A stretch of 19,561 nucleotides of DNA from JAPLDA01 sp043787975 (GCA_043787975.1 JAYVUK010000024.1:1-19561), one strand, 5' to 3'; positions 1 through 7,396 are shown, counted from the stretch's first letter. Program-made: numbers and translations. Notes: generated by a model not told the origin, from the letters alone.

Positions 1-2
1 CA

Positions 3-98
3 GCATCCAAACTTTTGCGTAGCAAAACAAGCTCGAAAGCAGTTAAATCTGTTGCTGCTTCTGCATTAACACAACGACCGACCAAGAAGAAAAAATAA
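3..98 (+). CDS. C-terminal end of a small basic protein (5' truncated)
   Basis: Reading frame 3 is open from the left edge to a TAA at 96-98 and gives 31 residues rich in Lys, Ser and Ala, ending in Pro-Thr-Lys-Lys-Lys-Lys. The composition (alternating Ser/Lys with short Ala runs, basic tail) resembles small, mostly hypothetical Lys-rich proteins seen in Bacteroidota, but no domain can be named from this fragment. Its stop codon directly abuts the stop codon of the convergent gene at 99-464, with no intergenic base. That is compact phage-like packing. The N-terminus lies outside the window. Because the open frame is only 96 nt, this could be chance; the abutting stops and biased composition argue mildly for a real gene. 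Confidence 0.45.
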   Translation, partial: ASKLLRSKTSSKAVKSVAASALTQRPTKKKK

Positions 99-464
99 TT
101 AAACGATTATTTTTTTTCTTTTCAGGATACATTTTTTGGGTATCGTAATAATTCCATTTCCCTGGAATAATGTAGATTTTGTCTCCGCGGCAATGTTGCC
201 GCAAAGCGACAACATCTTTTTGTCCTCATGCACAACCCAACCGACACTTTTCATAACAGGCAATGTGGGTTCGAAATCTGATAAGTCTAGCCATCCAGGA
301 GTCACCCCTTGACTGTCCGCCCATTCTACATATTCAGTAGTCAACTTCTTGATATTCATATTTCTTAACCCCGAATGATAGTAAATTCCCTCCTCAATTA
401 AATATTCGTCACTGACAGCCTTTCCGCGACCTTGCCTCCCCTGATACAAATTCTCCGCATCCAA
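99..464 (-). CDS. Hypothetical protein downstream of the terminase
   Basis: This is 121 residues if the TTG at 464 is the start; the first in-frame ATG would be residue 36, leaving an 86-aa protein. The TTG start sits 14 nt after the large terminase stop, which fits translational coupling. The frame also stays open further upstream inside the terminase gene, so the start is uncertain. No signal peptide, membrane segment or known motif is visible. The middle is acidic and aromatic (Glu-Tyr-Val-Glu-Trp, Gly-Trp-Leu-Asp-Leu) and the C-terminus is strongly basic (Lys-Arg-Lys-Lys). As the last gene of the small terminase/large terminase strand it is probably a phage-encoded accessory protein. The function is unknown. 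Confidence 0.6.
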   Translation of the reverse strand: MDAENLYQGRQGRGKAVSDEYLIEEGIYYHSGLRNMNIKKLTTEYVEWADSQGVTPGWLDLSDFEPTLPVMKSVGWVVHEDKKMLSLCGNIAAETKSTLFQGNGIITIPKKCILKRKKIIV

Positions 465-478
465 AGCCTTGACCTTTG

Positions 479-1993
479 CTAAAACCGCAATACATTCCGG
501 TAAGTCCCTACATTCCGTTTGCCAATAATCAGAGGTAGGTCAACCCTTGTCTTATAATTAAGCATCCAGACAGCCCCTTCAATGGCATCAGGACCATCAT
601 CATGTGTTCGGCTGCCCTTCTCAAACATGAGAAGTTGTTCAATCAGTTTCTTTGTACCGTAGTCGTTTCGCTCAGCTTCATTAAAATAAAAAATACCACG
701 CTCAAATAAGGGTTGAAGGTTTTCAATCCGTTGAAACTTGTCCGGTTTATTTCGGCTGTCACCTTTAATCGGAATTTGTAAGCCACATTCTGCTCCCATT
801 TTTACAAATTCATCAAAGAGCATATCCTGTAAAAAATTGCTTTCCATGTAATAGTAAATCACAGCGTTCCTTCCGTATTGCTCATGAATTGAGTAATGCC
901 AGTTGACCATTTCTTTCACGGTTGTTTGCGCAACAAATGATTTCAGCAAATGGTATTCACCGGTTTTATTTTTACCAATCAGGACAGTTGCTTTGTAATC
1001 ACTTTTAGCACCGCTCTTAAAACTGGGATCAGTATAACAAACAAGATAATGGTAGCATGTAATCGGTTCCATTGTTTTGAAACGAATATCCTTTAATTTG
1101 AAAACCGAACCGTCAGTAATCGGATTATTGAAAAATTCTTTTTGTGCTCTTCGTATTCCGATTGTGTCAACTACCTGTTGAATATCTTCCTTGGAATATT
1201 TCTCCTGCCATGAAGGATTTCCTTCTTCGTCAAGCGCATTGACAACTGAATGATAAATACCAGGGACTTTTGCAAAGTTTGCCAGTACTGAATTTTTATT
1301 AATCCTGTTTCCTACAAAGACAAATCTTCCTTCACCCATGTCCATTGTATTGAACAATGCTTCAAGAATCCAGTCGAACATCTTTGCTACACGGCTTTCA
1401 TTTTGCACAAGTTCATCATCATCCAAGTCATCTACGACAATATAATCCGGCCTGTGTTCCCGGTAACGCAATCCGCGAGGGCTTTGTCCTCGACCAAGAG
1501 CGAAGAATGCTTTGCCGTCCTTGGTGATAAATTTTCCATCCTCCCAACTGCCAAGATTTATTTGTTCTCCAAAATCATTAATGTAACGTTGGTTGAATTG
1601 CAGTTCCGCTTGCAAGTCACCGAGCAATGTTTTCGCATTGTCTTCCGACTTGCCAACAAGTATCATGACCGTCAACTCATTTTTAATTTTCAGCCACAGT
1701 GGAATCATCAAGTCAAAGTGAGTGCTTTTCGCGTGACCTCTTGCCCACTCAAATAATGCTCTTAGCTTTTTGTTCCGGGCAACCTCATTGGCAGCATCAA
1801 TCTGAAATTTCCCGCAACGGTTCTTTGCATAGTGTGGGAAGTAGAAGTCAACAAAAAATTGATAATCTGATTTCGCTCGTTCAATCCGTTCAGCTTTTTC
1901 AGCTTCGCCTTCAAAACCATTTAGAACAGTCAATTGCTGTACCTTCGTACAATGCAACTGCCAACGCTGTAAACTTTGTTTGCTGACTTTCAT
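479..1993 (-). CDS. Phage terminase large subunit
   Basis: A 504-aa ATPase-nuclease that would cut and pump phage DNA into the prohead through the portal. The N-terminal ATPase half shows a Walker A-like ARGHAKST at residues 84-91 (the degenerate form common in terminases) and a Walker B YIVVDDL at 184-190 followed by an acidic run. The C-terminal half has the acidic residues expected of an RNase H-like nuclease: Asp322 in CYTDPS, Glu384 in YYMESN and Asp466/Asp469 in DDGPDA. The length is normal for the family and no frame break is seen, so it may be functional. The ATG overlaps the stop of the upstream small-subunit gene by 4 nt (ATGA), indicating one transcript. The closest named families are the Mu gp28/terminase_6-like large subunits; which subfamily is not decided here. 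Confidence 0.9.
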   Translation of the reverse strand: MKVSKQSLQRWQLHCTKVQQLTVLNGFEGEAEKAERIERAKSDYQFFVDFYFPHYAKNRCGKFQIDAANEVARNKKLRALFEWARGHAKSTHFDLMIPLWLKIKNELTVMILVGKSEDNAKTLLGDLQAELQFNQRYINDFGEQINLGSWEDGKFITKDGKAFFALGRGQSPRGLRYREHRPDYIVVDDLDDDELVQNESRVAKMFDWILEALFNTMDMGEGRFVFVGNRINKNSVLANFAKVPGIYHSVVNALDEEGNPSWQEKYSKEDIQQVVDTIGIRRAQKEFFNNPITDGSVFKLKDIRFKTMEPITCYHYLVCYTDPSFKSGAKSDYKATVLIGKNKTGEYHLLKSFVAQTTVKEMVNWHYSIHEQYGRNAVIYYYMESNFLQDMLFDEFVKMGAECGLQIPIKGDSRNKPDKFQRIENLQPLFERGIFYFNEAERNDYGTKKLIEQLLMFEKGSRTHDDGPDAIEGAVWMLNYKTRVDLPLIIGKRNVGTYRNVLRF

Positions 1994-2421
1994 CGGGAAA
2001 TTTTACTTTGGATAAATAAATCCTGATGCTGATTATTCCTTTGAGCGAAATCCACATTCACCGTCATGAGCCATTTATTGTATTCCTCAAAAACTTCAAT
2101 GTAGGTTTCAAGTGTAGCTTTCTTTTCAAGTTTGTCTATTGCAGCAGCCAGCTTTGCAATTGAATCAACTTCCTGGGCAGTTAGTAACCTGTTGTCATTC
2201 TTTGCTGCGTCTACAATCTTTAAAGTTTGAGTGTGCAGTAGAGAAATAATTTGCTGCTTAGTTAAACTCTTTGTGTCACGGAGCTCATTCCATTTTGCCT
2301 TTTGCTTTTGTTCAGTAAATGTTTTTTCACTCCATCCGACTACCTCACAAATCTCTTTTTGTGTTTTCTCAGTCATCAGGTAAAGCGTCCGAGCCACTTC
2401 AGTTTTTTGTTCTCTGGTCAT
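1990..2421 (-). CDS. Probable terminase small subunit (HTH DNA-binding)
   Basis: A 143-aa protein. Residues of about 5-45 form a helix-turn-helix-like segment (Lys-Glu-Ile-Cys-Glu-Val-Val-Gly-Trp-Ser-Glu-Lys-Thr), the type used by small terminase subunits to recognise packaging sites. The remainder is predicted helical with heptad-like Leu/Ile spacing (Ala-Lys-Leu-Ala-Ala-Ala-Ile-Asp-Lys-Leu), which fits an oligomerisation region. Length and position directly upstream of, and 4 nt overlapping, the large subunit gene support the assignment. The gene starts at ATG 2421, just inside a divergent intergenic region that holds an imperfect inverted repeat. A plain HTH regulator is the alternative, but the overlap with the terminase makes the packaging role more likely. 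Confidence 0.75.
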   Translation of the reverse strand: MTREQKTEVARTLYLMTEKTQKEICEVVGWSEKTFTEQKQKAKWNELRDTKSLTKQQIISLLHTQTLKIVDAAKNDNRLLTAQEVDSIAKLAAAIDKLEKKATLETYIEVFEEYNKWLMTVNVDFAQRNNQHQDLFIQSKISR

Positions 2422-2441
2422 ATTTTATTCATTAATCACTG

Positions 2442-2480
2442 ATCATTTCAATGCAATGTAGAGCAATACAATGAAATGAT
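2442..2480. promoter_or_regulatory. Imperfect inverted repeat in the divergent gap (operator candidate)
   Basis: The perfect core is ATCATTTCA (2442-2450) against TGAAATGAT (2472-2480), and similarity continues inward through CAATG/CATTG-like bases with mismatches. It sits between the start of the small terminase gene (-) and the promoter of the protease-capsid unit (+). This is a position from which one bound protein could control both directions. A role as operator, or as a packaging (pac/cos) site near the small terminase gene, is inference. Confidence 0.4.
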
Positions 2481-2489
2481 TATCAAGTA

Positions 2490-2521
2490 TTTGCACAGGT
2501 CAAACATACAAATTAAATTTA
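2490..2521 (+). promoter_or_regulatory. Bacteroidota-type promoter for the protease-capsid unit
   Basis: TTTG at 2490-2493 (-33 element), a 20-bp spacer, then TAAATTTA at 2514-2521, seven of eight bases of the Bacteroidota -7 consensus TAnnTTTG. Transcription would begin around 2527, shortly before the GTG start at 2539. The next upstream gene runs the other way, so this unit needs its own promoter. Confidence 0.6.
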
Positions 2522-2538
2522 TGAAATTTTAGTAGATA

Positions 2539-3657
2539 GTGGATAATTATATCATCAATCAGAACGAAAACTCAGCGGAAATTTTGCTGTATGGTTTCAT
2601 CGGTAATTGGAAAGATACCGACAGCAGCCGTTTCATTTCTGACTTTAAAAATCTCGAAGCCACTAACAAGCAAATAAATGTTCGCATCAATTCCGGCGGC
2701 GGAGATGTATTTGAAGGAATCACGATTTACAACACGCTTAAAAATAGCAAGGCAGAAGTACATTGTTACATTGATGGACTTGCAGCAAGCATGGCAAGCG
2801 TGATTGCGTTGGCTGGTTCAAAAATATTCATGTCACGTTATGCACAATTGATGATTCACCGTGTTTCCGGTTCTGCAAATGGTGATGCTGAAAAACTCCG
2901 TGAGACTGCCAACCTGATGGATGAATTAGAAAAATCCATGCTCGAAATCTATGCTTCAAAAACAGGAAAGGATACTGCAAGCATTCAAGACAAATGGATG
3001 CAGCGGGGTAAAGACACTTGGTTCAATGCTAATGATGCAGTACAGCAAAAATTAGTAGACGAAATTTTTGACGGAGTGATAAAAAAATCTCCAAAGAAAA
3101 ATAAGAACCCACAAGAGGTTTGGCAATTCTACAATCTACAAATCGAAAACTCATTAAATAATAATGACATGCAAATTCTAAATCAGTTTAAATCTTTATA
3201 CGGCTTGCCGGAATCAGCAACCGAGCAGGAAGTGTTAGCCGCCTATCAGAATCAGGCAAACAAAAGCCGTGAGTTGAAAGAGGAAAATGAAAAACTCAAG
3301 CAACAAAACACAGAGTTTCAAAATCAGCTTGCTGAATCAAATAAACAAAAGGTGAAAGACCTTGTTGATACTGCAATCAAAGCAAACCGTATCACTGAAG
3401 AAAACCGTTCAACTTTTGTTTCACTTGCTGAAGGAAATTACGAGGCAACTAAGATTGCCTTGAATGCAATTGCTCCTTACAAAAGCATCACATCACAAAT
3501 TCAAATGACCGATGATGAACAACCGGAATACAAAACATTCCGTGAGTATCAGGAGAAAGATCCGCAGGCATTAGCTCTTATGAAAACAGATAACCCAACC
3601 AAGTATTCAGCACTTTATAAAAAGCAATTTGGCAAAAATCCATCTCTAAAAAATTAA
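2539..3657 (+). CDS. ClpP/S49-type prohead protease fused to a scaffold-like domain
   Basis: A 372-aa head maturation protease. Residues 1-180 form a ClpP-like fold: the glycine-rich NSGGGDVFEG loop (51-60), the nucleophile Ser84 in GLAASMAS, and the general base His107 in LMIHRVSG. After a Lys/Pro-rich linker (182-191), residues of about 228-275 are a charged, coiled-coil-like segment (Glu-Glu-Asn-Glu-Lys-Leu-Lys-Gln-Gln) as in capsid scaffolds. Such protease-scaffold fusions are known in tailed phages; the protease cuts the scaffold and itself during head maturation. The start is GTG at 2539, preceded by the promoter above; the ATG at 2521 leads to an immediate stop. An in-frame ATG at 3169 (Met211) lies at the domain border and could make a separate scaffold. 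The capsid-type gene follows after 6 nt. Confidence 0.88.
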   Translation: MDNYIINQNENSAEILLYGFIGNWKDTDSSRFISDFKNLEATNKQINVRINSGGGDVFEGITIYNTLKNSKAEVHCYIDGLAASMASVIALAGSKIFMSRYAQLMIHRVSGSANGDAEKLRETANLMDELEKSMLEIYASKTGKDTASIQDKWMQRGKDTWFNANDAVQQKLVDEIFDGVIKKSPKKNKNPQEVWQFYNLQIENSLNNNDMQILNQFKSLYGLPESATEQEVLAAYQNQANKSRELKEENEKLKQQNTEFQNQLAESNKQKVKDLVDTAIKANRITEENRSTFVSLAEGNYEATKIALNAIAPYKSITSQIQMTDDEQPEYKTFREYQEKDPQALALMKTDNPTKYSALYKKQFGKNPSLKN

Positions 3658-3663
3658 TACACA

Positions 3664-4584
3664 ATGGCAATTCAAAAAGAAATCTGGACGCAATACATTC
3701 AGGAAAGTTTATTCAAAGACAATGATTTTTTGACTCATGCTTTCAATGCTGATCAGTATGTCCTTGAAGGAAAAGTAGTACATATACCAAATGCAGGAGC
3801 TACTCAGAATGTTGTTAAAAACAGAACAACATTGCCTGCAACAGTAACAACTCGTACAGACGTTGACGTTACTTATGCGATAGATGAGTTTACTTCCGAC
3901 CCGATATTAATTCCGAACGCTGACACTGTTGAATTATCTTACGATAAAATGAGCAGCGCACTTTCCGAAACCACCGGTGCAATCAAAGTTCTTGTGGCTG
4001 ATTGGATGCTGTACAATTGGCGAGCTGAAAATGCTACGAGTATTGTTCGCACAACTGGTGGTGCAGCCGCTACGACTGTTGCTGCTCACTTGCCAGGAGC
4101 AACCGGTACAAGAAAAAAATTATCTCTTGCCGATATTAAAGCTGCGCGCTTGGTCATGAATAAACAAAATGTTCCGAAGGATGATCGTTTCATGTTAATT
4201 GATTCTGATATGTATGATCAGTTGATGGATGAACTGAACATCACAACATATCGTGAAGCATCTCAGTTTATGGATTTGCCAAAAGGAGTGTTAGGTAAAA
4301 TTTACGGTTTCAACATGATGGAACGTACAACCGTTGGAGTAGCAAGCAATGCAGCAACTCCGGTTATTCAAGCCCCTGGCACTGCATCTACAACAGCCGA
4401 CAACGGAGTAGTACTGGCTTGGCACATCAGCACTGTCGAACGTGCCTTAGGAACAATTAATTTCTTTGAGCATCTCAACGACCCCACTTTCTATGGTGAT
4501 GTTTACTCAGCTTTGGTTCGTATGGGAGGTCGCAAAAGACGTAACGATCAAAAAGGAATCGTAGCAATCATTCAAACTCCATAA
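3664..4584 (+). CDS. Phage major capsid protein (probable)
   Basis: A 306-aa protein directly after the protease-scaffold gene (6-nt gap), the usual place of the major capsid gene in tailed phages. The sequence is beta-rich with many Thr/Val/Ala stretches and has a segment typical of Bacteroidota phage capsid-type proteins: VHIPNAGATQNVVKN near residue 37, then an acidic TSDPILIPNADTVELSYDK region. No signal peptide or membrane helix is seen. An HK97-like fold is expected from context but cannot be proven from sequence alone. It starts at ATG 3664 and stops before a strong bidirectional terminator. Codon use is similar to its neighbours and there is no sign of decay. Confidence 0.8.
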   Translation: MAIQKEIWTQYIQESLFKDNDFLTHAFNADQYVLEGKVVHIPNAGATQNVVKNRTTLPATVTTRTDVDVTYAIDEFTSDPILIPNADTVELSYDKMSSALSETTGAIKVLVADWMLYNWRAENATSIVRTTGGAAATTVAAHLPGATGTRKKLSLADIKAARLVMNKQNVPKDDRFMLIDSDMYDQLMDELNITTYREASQFMDLPKGVLGKIYGFNMMERTTVGVASNAATPVIQAPGTASTTADNGVVLAWHISTVERALGTINFFEHLNDPTFYGDVYSALVRMGGRKRRNDQKGIVAIIQTP

Positions 4585-4631
4585 GTCCTTGCGATTCGCT
4601 TTTCACCGGATAAGCAATCTCTCTCCAAAAA

Positions 4632-4657
4632 AGAAGCCCCTTGCGGGGCTTTTTTAT
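4632..4657. terminator. Bidirectional rho-independent terminator
   Basis: The stem is AAGCCCC (4634-4640), loop TTGC, then GGGGCTT (4645-4651), followed by a T run on the + strand and preceded by an A run that serves as the T run for the - strand. It separates the convergent capsid-type gene (+) and the connector gene ending at 4654 (-), whose stop codon lies within the T tract. Confidence 0.9.
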
Positions 4658-5202
4658 TTGTGGATCAAGTTATATTTTCTCCGTTCCATGTAAGTATTGT
4701 TATTCCTGATTTGGTCGTAATCAATGTAAACATTTTCCGGATCATCAATCCCACCGTTGCTCTGTACGTTGCATTGATATTCCATCACCTGTATCCAATG
4801 ATAAAATTCCGGTTTCGATTTTAACTGATACTGATTGTACCGTAACAACCTACTAAATGTTTGTCCTCTTACCTTGCCTATTGAATCGTGGAGGTACTCA
4901 AGCACCTTTAAAAACTGAGATGCTTCATCTCTGATTTTAATTGCAGTGTAATTATCCGCTTCATTTGTAAATTTGAAAACAGTTTTTACACTTACATTCA
5001 CAAGACCTATTTGGTAGTCCTTAATTTTGTCCCACCAAATAATATCTTCAAATTTCAGGAGCACAGCAGGGAACTCTAAGGGGATAACTTTCGCATCCCG
5101 ATCAATCTGACCCAAGTCGAGGTCAACCCATTTAATAAGTTCTTTACTATTCTGTAGCTGATTTACAATTCCATTGTAAATATCCTGTAATCCTGTTGTC
5201 AT
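4654..5202 (-). CDS. Phage connector/tail-completion-like protein (unassigned)
   Basis: A 182-aa soluble protein starting at ATG 5202, one base after the portal stop, so it is translated with the portal and gp36-like genes. It has an N-terminal helix (Asp-Ile-Tyr-Asn-Gly-Ile-Val-Asn-Gln-Leu) and then alternating hydrophobic strands (PAVLLKFEDI, LVNVSVKTVFKF). Together with the later helix this is the general alpha/beta pattern of tail terminator or Mu gp37-like neck proteins. The resemblance is by pattern and position only. In Mu the gp36 gene is followed by gp37, which would fit a gene of this type near a gp36-like gene. I cannot assign a family. No catalytic motif is visible. Confidence 0.65.
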   Translation of the reverse strand: MTTGLQDIYNGIVNQLQNSKELIKWVDLDLGQIDRDAKVIPLEFPAVLLKFEDIIWWDKIKDYQIGLVNVSVKTVFKFTNEADNYTAIKIRDEASQFLKVLEYLHDSIGKVRGQTFSRLLRYNQYQLKSKPEFYHWIQVMEYQCNVQSNGGIDDPENVYIDYDQIRNNNTYMERRKYNLIHK

Positions 5203-5203
5203 T

Positions 5204-6334
5204 TCAGTTCATGCTTGTTTTAGGTAACGGTATATCATAGTTCTCATAAAAATAGCTGTCATCAATTTTAATTTTCTGAGCCAATTTCAAATCCATATCA
5301 AGTTTTGTTTTCTTGTCAATGTTTTCCTTTTCGAGGAAAATAAATTTTCCTTTCCCTACATTGTATCCGTGCATTTGAAGCAAGGGTCTCAGCTTATCAT
5401 TTAAAACATTTTTTACAAATAGCTTATCAGCGAGATGAATTTGTTTTTCAACTTCTGCATGAACCTTTGCTTGAGCCATTGAACCGCCTGCCTCAGTGGT
5501 CATTGTTTGCCCGAGAATTAGTTTTGATAGTTCCCGGTTGCAGGTATTGATAAGCATATCGTAAAGAATTGTACTGCCAACAGTATTGTTTTGGATAAAC
5601 TGCAAGTCAGCTTCTTTCGGTATTACAACATAAGCAGCGCTGCCGGCTTGCTTTAATGCCGTTTCTAAGTCTGCTCTGGTTTTATCATCATAACCATCAT
5701 ATTTTGCAATCCTGAAAGGCATTCCAAACAACTCGGTGTATTGCGCCCAATCACCAAAGCCGCCACGTTTATAAATTACATACTGAGCAGCTTTCATCAT
5801 TAGCCCAAGCGAATCCTTTTCGCCTACCTCAATCAGGTAATTTGTGTACGGATATTCTCGATAGTTGAATCCGGTAATTTCAGTTTGATAACGGACAATA
5901 ATGCCCTTCTCCGGGATCACATGCTTTCGTGGAATTAAAACAGGAATGAGTTCACCATTATCAAAGTTCAACTCTATCAAGCTGTGTCCCCAAAATTTAC
6001 TTTCTATCATGTAACTTAAAATGTTCATGAACGATTCGGTACTCGTGAGCGGTGTGATTTCGTCATTTACATTTCCATCTTCAATAAATACCAGGGGCGA
6101 ATTGAGAATGGATAATTTTCTCTTCTCCATCACAGCGGTTAGATGACCGTCCAATAAAATTTCATTATACAAATCGTAAAGCATGGTCCGCTTTGGAAAG
6201 TAAACACTTTCAGCAGATCGAATTGCGCTTCGCCAACTATCAATATCCTGTGTCGCCCTTCTTATTTGCGTTACAGTTATCTGTTGGATGATCGTATCCT
6301 TCTTTGGAGTTTTAGTTTTTTTCGCTTTTATCAT
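5204..6334 (-). CDS. Phage portal protein, DUF935 (Mu gp29-like)
   Basis: 376 aa. Portal proteins form the dodecameric ring at one vertex through which DNA enters and leaves. DUF935 features visible here are the N-terminal RSAESVYFPKRTMLYDLYNE region (about residues 40-60), LDGHLTAVMEKRKLSILNSP, the GGFGDWAQYTELFGMPFRIAKYDG block near 200, and the ILGQTMTTEAGGSMAQAKVHAEV block near 280. The protein is shorter than Mu gp29 (over 500 aa) and ends soon after the ENYDIPLPK segment, so the usual C-terminal extension is missing. This may be a compact lineage variant or an early stop. It overlaps the upstream gp36-like gene by 4 nt (ATGA) and is followed after 1 nt by the connector gene. Confidence 0.87.
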   Translation of the reverse strand: MIKAKKTKTPKKDTIIQQITVTQIRRATQDIDSWRSAIRSAESVYFPKRTMLYDLYNEILLDGHLTAVMEKRKLSILNSPLVFIEDGNVNDEITPLTSTESFMNILSYMIESKFWGHSLIELNFDNGELIPVLIPRKHVIPEKGIIVRYQTEITGFNYREYPYTNYLIEVGEKDSLGLMMKAAQYVIYKRGGFGDWAQYTELFGMPFRIAKYDGYDDKTRADLETALKQAGSAAYVVIPKEADLQFIQNNTVGSTILYDMLINTCNRELSKLILGQTMTTEAGGSMAQAKVHAEVEKQIHLADKLFVKNVLNDKLRPLLQMHGYNVGKGKFIFLEKENIDKKTKLDMDLKLAQKIKIDDSYFYENYDIPLPKTSMN

Positions 6335-6741
6335 TTTTGATAGCTTTCACGTCTGTCATTTCCTCCGCTCTTAACAAGAGAATTGGCTACATTCACAGTC
6401 AATCCATTGATATTTAATTTTTGATCACGCACATCTTTCAACCAAGTCAATGCTTTACTGTACCGGTTTATCCTGTTATCAGGAATGGTCATTAAAGTTG
6501 GTATTGAATAAAGATGGTAGAGCGCAATATCCTTACAGTACATTACAATCATTTTATTCCGTGCTGTTCCTGTAGCCGAAAAAACAGTAACAACATCGTA
6601 TCGTTCATTCAAATAGGATTTCATTTCCTCGATTGCTTCCGCAGCCAGCTCATCAACAATCGAATCATCACCGCCGGTTATTGAATCTATAACAGCAGTG
6701 CTGATTGAAAACCTGAAATCAATTTTTGAAAGGAAAGCCAT
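6331..6741 (-). CDS. Mu gp36-like head-tail connector (DUF1320)
   Basis: A 136-aa protein of the size of Mu gp36. DUF1320 traits seen are the short helix-rich body with LAAEAIEEMKSYLNERYD near residues 32-49, a helix with MYCKDIALYHLYS (about 68-80), and the following MTIPDNRINRYSKALTWLKDVRDQKL stretch. In this family these are the anti-parallel helices that join portal and tail. It is the first gene of a three-gene unit (gp36-like, portal, connector) with 4-nt and 1-nt junctions. A weak promoter match lies upstream. In Mu, gp36 lies after the major head gene, so placing it directly before the portal is unusual. The family call is by recognition and was not checked by search. Confidence 0.75.
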   Translation of the reverse strand: MAFLSKIDFRFSISTAVIDSITGGDDSIVDELAAEAIEEMKSYLNERYDVVTVFSATGTARNKMIVMYCKDIALYHLYSIPTLMTIPDNRINRYSKALTWLKDVRDQKLNINGLTVNVANSLVKSGGNDRRESYQK

Positions 6742-6754
6742 TACAAATTTCTTC

Positions 6755-6786
6755 TAAAATTAGATTGTCAAACTGAAAAATACAAT
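6755..6786 (-). promoter_or_regulatory. Possible promoter for the gp36-portal unit
   Basis: On the - strand, ATTG (6783-6786) is followed after 20 bp by TAATTTTA (6755-6762), which matches seven of eight bases of the -7 element TAnnTTTG. The gp36-like start codon is at 6741. The element lies just outside the left end of the large palindrome (6815-7018). Confidence 0.4.
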
Positions 6787-6814
6787 CATCATTTCGCGCT
6801 CATTTGCCCCGCAC

Positions 6815-7018
6815 AGCCCTTTGCACCGCTTAGGCAAAGATCATCCCCGCAAAAAATCATTTCCAAAAGACTACGGCATAAACACAAAATTCATTTTCCT
6901 TTTATTTTTTAATTGGAATGAATTTTCTTCCCCTCGCACGAGCCTTCATTTATTCCGTTTCCTTTTGGAAATGATTTTTCTGCGTGGAAAAATGGATGCC
7001 TAAGCGGTTCAAATGGCT
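6815..7018. repeat. Large imperfect palindrome of about 200 bp
   Basis: The left and right halves are inverted copies. Outer arms share ACCGCTTAGGCA (6825-6836) with TGCCTAAGCGGT (6997-7008). Inner arms share AAAATCATTTCCAAAAG near 6853-6869 with its complement near 6961-6977, and ACGG(C/A)ATAAA pairs follow. An inner pair AAAATTCATT (6887-6896) against AATGAATTTT (6917-6926) surrounds a T-rich centre. A small CTCG-CA-CGAG hairpin lies at 6933-6942. No gene-like frame with supporting features overlaps it. It occupies the gap between the VDPA genes and the gp36 unit. Candidates are a non-autonomous inverted-repeat element, a structured RNA, or a fold-back terminator. Confidence 0.85.
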
Positions 7019-7034
7019 TTCCATGCGCACTGGT

Positions 7035-7394
7035 TCATTTTAGCGAATCCACCGCATCAATTACGGCTGATATTTTTGCAATCAAATCATTGCAGGCAGT
7101 AGTGATGGAATCCTTTTTCTGATCAGCTATAATCCTTTTAAGCTCATCAATAGCCGCGTTTAACGATGCTTCTACCGGATCAACATCATCTGGAATAGCA
7201 ATAGCATTTGCTGGGTCTACATCATCACCGATAATGATGGCAGCCGGATCAACCTGGTCAGTGACTACAATTGCGTTCGCGCCGAGCGAAGCGAAGAATG
7301 CGTCAATAGCCGTATGCAAATCTTGATCGTCAGATGCTTTCTTTAATCTGCACGCGATGCTAAACGCCTTGGAAGTTTTTTTGTATGAATACAT
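7035..7394 (-). CDS. VDPA-repeat small protein, copy 2
   Basis: 119 aa from ATG 7394; the frame is open further upstream, but that part overlaps the neighbouring gene and is not coding-like. It starts 2 nt after the stop of its paralog at 7397-7705, so both are translated from one message. The layout is an N-terminal helix, an AIVVTDQVDPAA segment, two more copies of DDVDPxxAIAI-like units about 11-12 residues apart (residues of about 46-75), then a long C-terminal helix. The paralog has only one clear copy, so the repeat has expanded here. The protein is acidic, with no signal peptide or membrane segment. I do not recognise the family. Association with the phage block is by position only. 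Confidence 0.7.
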   Translation of the reverse strand: MYSYKKTSKAFSIACRLKKASDDQDLHTAIDAFFASLGANAIVVTDQVDPAAIIIGDDVDPANAIAIPDDVDPVEASLNAAIDELKRIIADQKKDSITTACNDLIAKISAVIDAVDSLK

Positions 7395-7396
7395 GT

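Noticed and set aside
1403..1986. Frames on the + strand opposite the terminase
   Set aside because: They are antisense shadows of a clearly conserved gene, with no motif of their own.
6821..7003. A 60-codon + strand frame
   Set aside because: It lies wholly within the 200-bp palindrome, has no protein-like features, and its composition follows the repeat.
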